The notes beneath the pieces are model-generated. The model was given only the letters and a program-made list of their open reading frames with translations, was not told where the DNA came from and did not search any database. A DNA stretch of 64,000 nucleotides, from assembly GCA_036936605.1 (NCBI GenBank), contig JAUPFV010000001.1, positions 73,861,910-73,925,909 of the forward strand. The letters run 5' to 3'. Origin of the DNA: Limnanthes douglasii subsp. nivea (taxonomy: Eukaryota; Streptophyta; Magnoliopsida; Brassicales; Limnanthaceae). The position numbers were made by a program, and so were the translations under genes. This document shows, one piece after another, positions 34,434 to 44,276 of the stretch. Positions within the stretch are counted from its first letter, which is position 1, and the number at the start of each line of letters is the position of its first letter.

Positions 34434-35952
34434 CTAAGGAGCTTCATCGTTGTTGTTGTTAGGTGGTGGACCTTGCAAATGCATGTTCTCCATCATCTGT
34501 CGCATATACTCCGACTGTTCGGCTTGAGAGTTTGCAAATCGTCATTCCATTGATCTTGTCCATGATGCCACTGCTCGTATTGACCACGCCACTGCTCATA
34601 TTGACCATGCCACTGCTGGAGGTGACCAAGTTGATCATTCACCCCTACTTGCCACTGCTGTATCTGGCTAAGCTGGTCATTTACCCCCTCCCCTGCCAAT
34701 TTTGAAATTCACTTTACCATTTTGTAAAATCATCATGCCATTCCTTTTGTTGAGTATGCGCAAATTGCATATAATGCATATGCTGCTGATGCGAAACCTC
34801 AGCAAATTCGCGATCGGTTCGTCTTTCTTGTGACGGTACTCCAGAAGAACCACCAATAGCATTTGGATCGAAAGGCGCTTGAGCCTGAACTCGATATTGA
34901 GTAGGTGGATTTGGCGGTTTTGTAAGACCGTTCGCAGTCCATATCTGATTCAAGTCGGGTCTATGGTGGTTCCATGCCTCCAATTTTGACATCAACTCTC
35001 CATCCCAAGAGTGTATTTCCTACAAACGCAAAGAGTTTCTACCTATAGCACTAGTCGGCCTCACCTTCATCGGAGTGTACATACTCACATCAGCTCCTTT
35101 CAAAACAAGCAAGTAACTCACTATCATCCCATAAGGTAGTTTATCCGTACCACACCTCGTAGCCATATTTCGAATCATCAAGCTAGGTAAACTAATTATT
35201 CCCTGATTTCGGACGATAAAGGCAATAACAAATGTTTGAATATATGAAAGCTGTGAATCATTGTTACTAGGGGGAAGAAATATACTATTTACCAATTTCA
35301 AAGCTAATTTCCCATTAGCATCCAAATTACCACGCATGGCTCGAAATTTACTGCTAATTTTCGGTGCTTCCGCACCAGGACAAGTAAGAAGCTCTACTGC
35401 TTCTTCGTAAGACATAGGCCAATCAGCACCCCAGATCGAAGGGCGATAACTAATGGAAGGTAATTTATTACCGGTATACATATCATGGGTTGGAACGAAA
35501 AAAAGTTCTTGGAAATCAGTTTCAAAAAAACTATAGGGTTTACCATCAACCAAACAATTCATTCCTAAACCTCTACCATTTGGATCATTCTCAATCAATT
35601 GTGCGGTGGCATAAAACTTGCGTACTAGTTCTAGATACCAATCACATTTGAATCTAGCTAGTGTCATCCAACCTAGGCCATTATTAGGTTCAATAAGTTT
35701 GAATTTTTTTGCATACCCATCTATTTGGATCAGTTCATCATAGTCCAAATACATACCCGACCAAATTTTGGTTACACCTCGTCCTCCTTCCGGATTGCGG
35801 ATGCGAAGCTCCCCATCGCCGCGATGTTCGATAGTCACGCTCTCCGTTACCTCCATCTCTTGATACAGCAAATCTTCCATCTCTCTCATTCGTCTCGAGG
35901 TTGATTCAGCTTCTCCACCTTGACGGGCTTGCTTTGCTCTTTTCGAAGACAT
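34434..35952 (-). pseudogene. hAT-carried gene resembling putative plant transposon protein
   Basis: ATG at 35,952 (MSSKRAKQARQGGEAES) opens 310 codons, then an in-frame TAG at 35,020 and further coding sequence in the same frame to 34,714. A frame shift near 34,700 leads to a Trp/Gln-rich repeat region (GVNDQLSQIQQWQ, HGQYEQWRGQYEQW), and another near 34,550 restores a C-terminus MRQMMENMHLQGPPPNNNND with stop at 34,434. The central part (KCDWYLELVRKFYAT, LVDGKPYSFFETDFQELF, LKLVNSIFLPPSNN, YIQTFVIAFIVRNQGI) resembles the Pfam family for putative plant transposon protein (Transposase_32). Its role is not known. It is transcribed away from the transposase, from a shared spacer. Confidence 0.6.
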
Positions 35953-36024
35953 TTAGCGAAACCTGAAATTTAAAATAGTGTTTGAAAATTATAAAAATAA
36001 TTTAGTTTAGTGTAATGTATTGGA

Positions 36025-36180
36025 GAAGAGATAGATTTGTAGTAGAGAAGGGATAGGTTTGTAGTGAGGAAGAGATGGATTTGCAGTGGATAAGAGATGG
36101 ATTTGTAGTGGAGAAGATAAATATTTGTAGTGGAGGAGAGGAGATAGATTTGTAGTAGAGAGAGGAGATAGATTTGAGGT
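36025..36180. repeat. Leader tandem repeat (GGATTTGTAGTGGAGAAGAG-like)
   Basis: About six or seven degenerate units of 22-30 bp containing GATTTGTAGTGGA or close variants. They lie in the presumed 5' untranslated region of the minus-strand hAT gene, making that strand CT-rich. Confidence 0.65.
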
Positions 36181-36320
36181 TGTGTGAAAAATAGAGTAGG
36201 AAATATGTAGTATTTATAGGATTTTTTTTCCAAAGTAGCCGTTAGATGACGTCATGGATGACGTCATCGTGCAGACCATCCGGCCAGGCGTGCGGATGGT
36301 CCGCACGTTTGAAATGGCAA

Positions 36321-36422
36321 CGGCTAGTTGAATTTCAACTAGCCGTTACCTCATCCGGGGCATCCGGAAGAATTTCTGGATGCCCCGGATGAGGTAACGG
36401 CTAGTTAAAATTCAACTAGCCG
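36321..36422. repeat. Long inverted repeat in the hAT promoter
   Basis: Two arms of about 47 bp (36,321-36,367 and 36,375-36,422) surround a loop of about 7 bp. Each arm contains CGGCTAGTT..AACTAGCCG, itself a small palindrome, and CATCCGGGGCATCC. The arms match at nearly every position, with a small difference in the CTAGTTRAAATTCAACTAG part. It can form a long hairpin or cruciform. Confidence 0.85.
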
Positions 36423-36858
36423 TAGAGGTCCGGGGCATCCGGACCATCCGTATGGATATCCGGATGGTCCGAATTCTCTGTCCGGGAGTCCAGACATTGA
36501 TCCGGATGGTCCGGAATTATTATTATTTTTTTCGTTTCTTTTGGGTCTCCCCTATAAATAGAGGAGACCCCAACTCAATACTCACACCTCTCAAACAACT
36601 CTCTACTTCTCTCTAAATCTATCTACTTGTTCAAAAAATTCTAGAAAACTATAATTACTTATTTTACATATTTTACTTCTACGTTCGAAATTGTTTGATT
36701 TTTGTTTTTCCGCAAATTGTTTCTTAGTTGTTATTAGTTTAAATTTATTTGTTCTATCTTGTTATTAGTCTAAATTTAGATTTTATTATTTGCAATATTA
36801 ATTAGTTCCCATTAGTATTTTATTACATATTTTTTAAAAAATTGTTATTAGTTTTAAA

Positions 36859-37607
36859 ATGAATTCAAAGCATAGAAATACTGGGGTAAACCCACCGTCC
36901 AATGTGGATCTGAATACCATAGAGGAAGTTTCTACAGACTTCCCTCACGTTGACACATTCTCCTCTTACAAAAGTGGTGGTGGAAGTACTAGTGCTGGGT
37001 CGAGATCTCCTAAGAAAACATCTTGGATTTGGAAACACTATACTCCATCAGAAGATGGTTATTCTAGTATTTGTAACGTGTGCAAAAAATGTTATCTTCA
37101 CGTAAATGGAAATAGAAATATGGGCACTAGCACTATGGTAAAACATTTATTGAAACATCAAGTATATGATGCTACAAAACCTAACCCAAATAATGTTTGC
37201 ATGAACCCTCAAACAGGTCTTCCTTTTGAGTTTAACCACGATACATATAGGGAAGAAACAATGATTTATGCAGTCAGTAGTTTACAACCATTTAGTTTTG
37301 GGGATTCTTGGAGATACGAAAATTGGATGCAAGCTGGGGTAAACCCACAGGCCAAACACATTCCACGTAACTCTTTGCGATCGCTAGCCTTTAAATATTA
37401 TTTAAAAAGAAAAAAGGCATTATTCAAACTATGCTGACTTTGCCATGGAATGTTTCGATTACTAATGACATAGCTACTTTTACTGATTTTGATATGGTAT
37501 GTGTTACCCTTCATTGGATGGATGCTGAATGGGTCCTCCAAAGGAGAATTATATGGTTTGAATCAATTGGGAAGCATAACGCACAATTAATTAGGGAGAG
37601 TATAGTT
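36859..37607 (+). pseudogene. hAT transposase, N-terminal part
   Basis: ATG at 36,859 (MNSKHRNTGVNPPSNVD). A BED-type zinc finger is visible: SWIWKHYTP, ICNVCKKCYLHV, then GTSTMVKHLLKHQ (C..C..H..H), which binds DNA. Next come RNSLRSLAFKYYLKRKKAL and YADFAMECFDY in a second frame, then HWMDAEWVLQRRII in a third, so there is a frame shift near 37,430 and probably a small deletion, since the usual SDIW motif is missing. The text stops at IRESIVE, where element C has inserted; it resumes in frame at 48,134. Confidence 0.88.
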
Positions 37608-37612
37608 GAATG

Positions 37613-38086
37613 TGATGAGTCCGAATTCAGCATGCTCCCCGAACAAGGGCAAATCGGTCTAGTCTCTCCGAATACCGGACATGTTACATGGACAGGGATC
37701 GAACAGGTCACTTGGACCGGACAGATTTTTGTGAACACTATGAACTTAAGGCTGTTCGAACTATGATAAAAGTACTAAAAAACCTAAACACTTCTTGATT
37801 AAGCTACTTTCTCTCCTACTTAGAGCTCATGGGTCTTTGAACATGACCCGGGTCCATTAAACATGACCCGAAAGCCCATAAGGGCCCAAACATTACACTA
37901 TAAATACCCAACCACCCGCATTAACTAGGGGTAATGAGAATTAACTGCTACCAAGCTGCTTAATCATCTCTCTACTCTCTACTCTAACCGTTAAACACCC
38001 ACACACCACCGTTAAACACCCACACACCACCTTAAAACTCCACTTGAAATTACCAGCCTACTCTCAGGCGATTATTATCCACACCA
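37613..38086 (+). repeat. 5' LTR of element C
   Basis: From TGATGAGTCC to CCACACCA. TATAAATA at 37,899-37,906. ACATGACCCG is repeated twice upstream of it. A 24-bp unit (CCGTTAAACACCCACACACCA) is duplicated near 37,985-38,030. Confidence 0.96.
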
Positions 38087-38089
38087 AAT

Positions 38090-38106
38090 TGGCGACCACA
38101 GTGGGA
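38090..38106 (+). promoter_or_regulatory. Primer binding site of element C
   Basis: TGGCGACCACAGTGGGA, three bases after the LTR. Conserved in A and B; the matching tRNA was not assigned. Confidence 0.75.
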
Positions 38107-38158
38107 GGCGACGGTGCCTGAATCAAGCATTCAAAACCAGCAAAGAAAATCTGTCCGA

Positions 38159-40500
38159 ATGAATCCGGACAATCCTGAGCTGCCACCAGCTTTGCTCGAA
38201 GTGGTGGGAGAGAATGATGAATACACTATCGAAGAGCGTGACAGGTTGAGGGGTGAAATAGAAGCTCTGAGGGCAGAAAAGGCCAAGATGGGCGTGAACG
38301 AGAAATCCAAAGCATCAGTTGCTCATCATACCGACAACCCCAGAGAGCCTGAGGCTTCAAAAACTCATGTGAGCACCAAAAAGGCACATGCCAGTTCTAA
38401 AAAGTCTCACCGGTCCAAGCCTGTGGAGAGTTCTGACTCGAGCTCAGAATCTTCAGATAGCTCTTCGGACAGTGAGGGAAATGAAAAATCCTTGTCCTCT
38501 AGCAGCGACGAGGGTCGAACCAGAAAAAAGCAAAAGCAGGTTAAGAAATATTCAAGAAAAAGAGACAGACATGGAAGAATGAAAAGGCATATTGGCAAGG
38601 GATCATCTCACCACCGGAGGTATACGGACAAGATGCTGATGGATCCTTTTGCTTTCCACGATGAACCAGGTATCTTTGCAACTCCCAATGAGGATACTAT
38701 GTTTAGTCGTGGAAGGAATTGGAGGCAGTCTCCACTGTCTTCTAAAATTCTGTCCGGAAACCTCCCCAAGAGGTTTGATAGGACTAAAATAGAGAAGTAT
38801 GATGGCAGTACTGATCCGGACAATCATCTAGAGCAATTCAAGAACTTCTGATGAACTTTGATGACGATGATAAACTACTCTGTAGGGCATTCTCCCAATC
38901 ATTCACGGGGAGTGCTCTGAAATGGTACAACAGCCTGCCTCAGGGTTCTATTAAAGATTTTGATACGTTTTGGGTGGCCTTTCGAAGGCAGTTCGTAGGG
39001 AGTAAGGAGCTGAAGGGCAATGGAGACACTATTATCCATTGTTCCCAAGAGCCAAATGAGTCCTTGAAAGAGTACATAAGCCGTTTTATGAACACAAAGA
39101 ATGGGTTGGCTGATTGCTTCGAACAAGTGGCAATAGCATCCCTAAGGTAAGGTTTGAACCCAGGCAATCTGGCTGATTCAGTGACCAGAAAGAAGGCTAT
39201 GACCTGGGGAGGATTGCTAAATCATGTTGGCAAACAAATAAACGTTGATGAAACAAAGAAAACCAGGGTGCACAGACAGGTGAAGTCTACCCCAGTGGCA
39301 CAAACTCCAAATCAAAATCAGTCCGGGAACAAAGCGAGAGAAACCGGACAGGGGCATGGTAGGGCAAAAGCTCAGTCTCAACCAGCAGCTCCTGCTCAGA
39401 GTCAACAATCCAGAAATAAGAGAGGGCTATGGGTCCAACCGGAGTGGTTCGCAGAACTTAAAGAGAGTGTGGCCACCATTTTCAATAAAACAAAAGATGA
39501 GGTGCATTACCGGAGACCGGCAACCTTGCAGTCTCCCAGAGAGCATCGTAACAACTCCTTTTGCCAATATCACAATGATATTGGCCATACCACCGATGAC
39601 TGCATAGCATTAAAACAAGAAGTTCAAAATTTGATTGAGAGGGGGAAGTTGGGTGCATACGTTAGAAGAAGAGGAGGCAACAAGCCTGACAACACTCACT
39701 GGGTTGGTCCAAGTAATGCTGCCCCGGAGGGGGCTATGGTTATAGTTGAAAGGTTTGATGTGGAATCTGAATACTTGGATCCTGATCCAACTCGAAACAG
39801 AGTGGGTGCTATTGAGGAATGTTCTAGATCGGTCTCCGGGCTCATTAAGTTTTTTGAGTCGCTTACAATTTTCAGAGGGGACACTATGACAGCTCCTACT
39901 GCTTCTTCGAGAAAGAGGCACGTTCATAATTTAGCCTCCCAGCTAGAAGGAGGCATGACATCTTATCAGTCACCAAACTCATTCCCCTTCATTGTCTTTG
40001 ATGAAGATGATTTGAGAGACATTGCTGGCCCTCATGAGGATGCTGTTATCATAGGAGCATCTATAGGGGGCAATGAAATAAGGCGAATCCTGGTGGATAC
40101 TGGAAGCTCAGCCAATATCCTTTTCCTAACCACTTACAAGAAAATGAAAAATCCGGCTGTAATTCAAAAGTCGGACAGGTCAATCGTGGGCTTCATAGGC
40201 AGCTCAGCCGATGTGATCGGAGAGTTCGAAGAAGAGGTGTTATTGGGCAAGGGCCCTTTCAAGAAAATGGTTAGAATACTCTTTATTGTGGTGGATTGTC
40301 ACACTTGCTATAATGCTATTCTAGGGAGGTCTTGGCTCTCTAGGATGCATGCAGTGGCTTCAACAGTCCATCAGTGCTTAAAGTATGCTGTTCAGGGACA
40401 GGTTGGGGTTGTCCGAAGCAGCCAAAAGATTGCAAGAGAATGCTATGCCACTGCCTTGGCTCCTCGAACGCTGGGGGCAGTCCGTATTAATGATCAATAG
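38159..40500 (+). pseudogene. Element C gag-protease
   Basis: ATG 38,159 (MNPDNPELPPALLEVV). The gag blocks are as in B. A one-base deletion near 38,849 (CTTCTGATG where B has CTTCATGATG) makes a stop, and the frame then shifts. A stop at 39,148-39,150 replaces CAG of B. The zinc-knuckle variant CQYHNDIGHTTDDC lies near 39,565, and the protease active site LVDTGSSANIL near 40,093. The reading ends at UAG 40,498-40,500, at the same place as in B. Confidence 0.92.
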
Positions 40501-40506
40501 CAGTTT
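40493..40506 (+). promoter_or_regulatory. Candidate stop-codon readthrough site between protease and RT (C)
   Basis: The context CAA TAG CAG TTT, followed by pol in the same frame. The same UAG is at the same alignment position in B with CAA TAG CAA TTT. Shared presence in two separate insertions means it was present in their source element. Confidence 0.4.
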
Positions 40507-43500
40507 GAGGGCATTTCTGGGGGTGAGGGTGAAATTGATGACCCCAGAGAGACCCCTGGAGTGTTGATACCAATTGAAGAGGTTTAAACACACTGTTTGG
40601 AAGAAGGTAAGAGTGTCAAGATAGGGTCCAAGATGCCACCAATGTTGAAAAAAGAAATGTTGAAATTTTTGAAAGACCATCAGCACGTTTTTGCATGGTG
40701 CAATGCTGATGTTACTGGAGTTCCATCAGAAGTGATATCCCATCACCTATCTGTCCGGAGAGATGTAGCACCAGTGGTTCAAAAGAGAAGAGCTTTCTCA
40801 AAAGAAAAGGTTGATGTCATTGTACAAGAGGTTGACAGACTCACAAAGATGGGGCACATTAAAAAATCTCAATACCCTTTGTGGACTGCCAACCCTGTCC
40901 TAGTAAAAAAGAAAAATGGCAAGTGGCGCATGTGCATTGACTTCACAGATCTCAATAGAGCTTGCCCAAAAGATTTGTATCCGGTCCCTCGGATAGATCA
41001 GTTAGTAGACTCTACCTCTGGGAACAAGCTGCTTTCCTTTATGGATGCCTTCTCCGGGTACAATCAGATTCAAGTAGATCCAAAAGATCAAGAGCATACC
41101 ACGTTTGTCACTGACAGGGGTCTACATTGCTACAAGGTGATGCCATTTGGTTTAAAAAATGCTGGGGCTACTTATCAGAGGTTAGTCAACAAGGCATTTG
41201 CTGATCAAATTGGAAGAAATATGGAAGTATACATTGACGATATGATGGTGAAAAGTGTGGATGAGCAGTTGGACTTGTCCGATCTCCAAGAAACTTTTGC
41301 CAACTTGGTAAAAGTGAATTTGAAATTAAACCCTGAAAAGTGTGTCTTCGGAGTGCAGTCCGGGAAGTTTCTAGGGTACATCATAAGTGAACATGGAATA
41401 CAACCCGATCCGGACCAGCTCAATGCTCTATTCCAAATGGAGCCTCCTCGAAACATTAAAGAAGTGCAGCGATTAACGGGGATATTAGCTGCCTTAAACA
41501 GATTCATCTCGAGGTCTTCGGACAGGTTTTCTCCTTTCTTTCAAACTTTGAAGGGTACGAAGGGGTTCGAGTGGACCCCACAGTGTGATGAGGCTTTCAA
41601 TGAAATCAAGAAACATCTTTCCTCTCCCAAAACTTTGTTCAAACCAATTGATGGGGAGACTCTCTTCGTTTATTTGGCAGTTTCAAGTTGTGCCATCAGT
41701 GCTGTGCTGGTAAGAGAGGTTGGTGGACATCCCCATCCAGTGTATTACATCAGCAAAAGCTTGATTGATGTAGAGAGGCATTATTTGAAACTCGAAAAAT
41801 TGGCATTAGCCCTGGTGATAGCTGCAAGGAAGATGAGGCATTATTTCCAGGCTTATCCTATCATCGTCCGAACCTCTTTTCCCTTAAAGAATATCCTTCA
41901 GAAGGCAGACATTTCGAGCAGAATGACTAAGTGGTCAGTAGAATTGGGGGACTTCGACATAGACTTTGCTCCCCGGACAGCAGTTAAAGCCCACGCTGTG
42001 GCTGATTTCCTGGTTGAATTCCACTCCGATAGGGATTCGGAGCAAGCTACTGATATAAAAGATAAGAAAATGTGGATCGTCCGAACAGACGGTGGATCTA
42101 GCACTATGGGATGCGGTGTAGGAATATGTTTAACTTCCCCATATGGGGACAGCATGTACCAGGCTATTTGTTTTACTTTCAGGGCATCTAATAACGAGTC
42201 CGAATACGAAGTAACTATAGCTGGGTTAAAGTTAGCCTACATCTGTGGGGCTAAGAGGGTCAAGATGCTAAGTGACTCCCAATTGCTTGTCCACCATGCA
42301 TTAGGCCAATCTGAGGCTAGAAAGGAGCAACTTGTAAATTATTTACTCCTCCTCAAAAATGAAGCACTGAAATTTAAAGCTGTTGTCTATGAGCAAATTC
42401 CCCGGAGAGAAAATGAGCTAGCAGACTCATTGGCAACTATAGCATATACGGAGTCATACCCATGGATCCATGTGCTTGAAAGCCCTTCTATTCAACTTGG
42501 TAAGGGTAAAGAAGAGGAAAATTTTGAAATACAAGTAAAACAACCTCAAGACTGGAGGTTTCCTCTCTTACAATATCTCTCCGATGGTGTTGTGCCTCCA
42601 GATAAGTCACAAGCAAGAACATTGAAACACAAAGCTCGTGGTTTCATCATATTGAGAGAAGTGTTGTAAAAAAAATCCTACAGTAAACCTCTCCTGCGTT
42701 GTTTGGGGGATAACGAATCACAAGTAGTCCTCTCCGAATTGCATGATGGTGAGGGATCAGCCCATTGTGGATTTAGAGCTTTAACAAGAAGAGTATTACT
42801 CTCCGGATATTATTGGCCATCAATTATGAAAGATGTTAAGGAATTGGTGAGGAGGTGTGACCCATGCCAGAGGTACAGCAATGAAGTTCATGTACCAGCC
42901 ATTCCTTTGGAGTCAATTTCTGAGCCCATCCATTTTGCTCGATGGGGGTTGGACTTGGTAGGGCCTCTCCCTGTGGCGTCCGGAGGGCGTAAAACTATAA
43001 TTGTGGCCATTGACTACTTCTCAAAGTGGATAGAAGCAGCTCCCCTGGCAGGGAGAACATCAAAAGCTGTCATAAAATTTATTCTATCCAACATATGTTG
43101 CAGATTTGGTGTCCCACAGAAAATAACAACAGACAATGGGCCACAGTTTGACAATAGAGAAATGGAAAGCTTCTGTGCCTCAAGGGGTATACAGCATTGT
43201 TTTTCTTCACATTTCCACCCACAAGCCAATGGGCAAGTTGAAGTGGCTAATAGAACTATACTGTCCGGTTTAAAAAAGAATCTGGAAGGGGCTGCTGGGA
43301 AGTGGCCTAGTTATCTACAAGAAGTCTTGTTGGCCTACCGGACAACACCTGGGGCTGCAACACAAGAATCACCCTTCGCCTTGGTCTATGGAATGGATGC
43401 AGTAGCCCCTATAGAGAAGACACTCCCTTCCTTTCGTGTTCACAACTTCTCCGGACAGGCTAATGAGATGACAATCAGAAATCAACTTGATTTGATAGAA

Positions 43501-43788
43501 GAAAGACGGGTTAAAGCTCGCCTTAGAGTTGCACACTATCAGGGCTTGATGAGAAGCAGGTTTGCTTCTAAAGTTAAAAGAAGAGATTTCCAACCAGGGG
43601 ACAAAGTATTAAGGAAGGTCTTCTTACATACTAAAGAAAAGCTCTTCGGAAAGCTGGCCCCAACCTGGGAGGGTCCGTATATTGTGGTTGAAAGAATCAA
43701 GCCTGGAACTTATTGGTTGGAAGACAAAGATGGCAGGGTTCTAACTCATCCTTGGAATATTGAGCATCTTCGGATGTACTTGGAATAA
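40501..43788 (+). pseudogene. Element C pol: RT, RNase H, second RNase H, integrase
   Basis: After the UAG the frame is open except for a TAA near 40,585 (GAA in B) and a TAA at 42,667 (TAC in B). RT: WRMCIDFTDLNRACPKDLYP, MPFGLKNAGATYQRL, YIDDMMV near 41,235. RNase H: AISAVLVREVG, YYISKSLIDVERHY. Second RNase H: RTDGGSSTMGCGVGICL near 42,085, NNESEYEV, LSDSQLLVHH. Integrase: HHCC site ending CDPCQRYS; DDE residues in VAIDYFSKWIEAAP, TTDNGPQFDN and NGQVEVANRT; C-terminal part with FQPGDKVLRKVF and GPYIVVERIKPGTYWL, ending WNIEHLRMYLE at 43,788. The integrase frame itself is intact from 42,703. Confidence 0.94.
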
Positions 43789-44276
43789 CACTTGTGTAAA
43801 TATTTACTTGTTTGAACTTCCATGTAAATATTTGGGGGCATACTCTTTCCTCCCTGGTGGCACGGGGAGGTTTTAATGAGGTGTCCGGATGGTTGAATAA
43901 AATTCGATGCCTTCTTCAAAATTTTCTAAGTATTTTCAAAGTTCTATCTCTTGTTATACTACCCGGACTGAAAGATCTAAGGGTTATTTAAACTCTAGCC
44001 AGAGAATTTAAACACTCTCACAATGCAATAACTAAAAGCTACTTAAACTCTAGCTATCTAAACTAAAACAAACGATGAAAGAAGATGATGGTTGTGCAAA
44101 ACAGAAATATTCATTGAACAACTTAAAATTGCCTTGGCCTTCCAAGGACTTTCGAATAAGTCAGGATACAGCACAAAAAACCTGTCCGAACAAATACCGG
44201 ACACCACTACAAAAAGAGTGCCTTGGCATTCCAAGGACTTTAGTTTGAATAAAAGATAAACAAAGTAAACCATAAA
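43789..44276. other. Spacer between pol and antisense ORF (C)
   Basis: The two genes converge here. GCCTTGG..CCAAGGAC motifs occur near 44,130 and 44,220, matching a repeat in the same spacer of A. Probably untranslated ends of both transcripts. Confidence 0.5.

Larger units (their letters stand above)
35953..36858. promoter_or_regulatory. Shared divergent promoter region of the hAT genes
   Basis: Two opposite TATAAATA boxes: 36,211-36,218 (minus) and 36,553-36,560 (plus). Between them are two identical TGACGTCA palindromes (36,247-36,254 and 36,259-36,266, 12 bp apart), the core of many plant bZIP sites. Next come many CATCCGG/CCGGATG motifs and a long inverted repeat (36,321-36,422). The plus-strand leader runs 36,580-36,858; the minus leader holds a tandem repeat. 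Confidence 0.6.
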
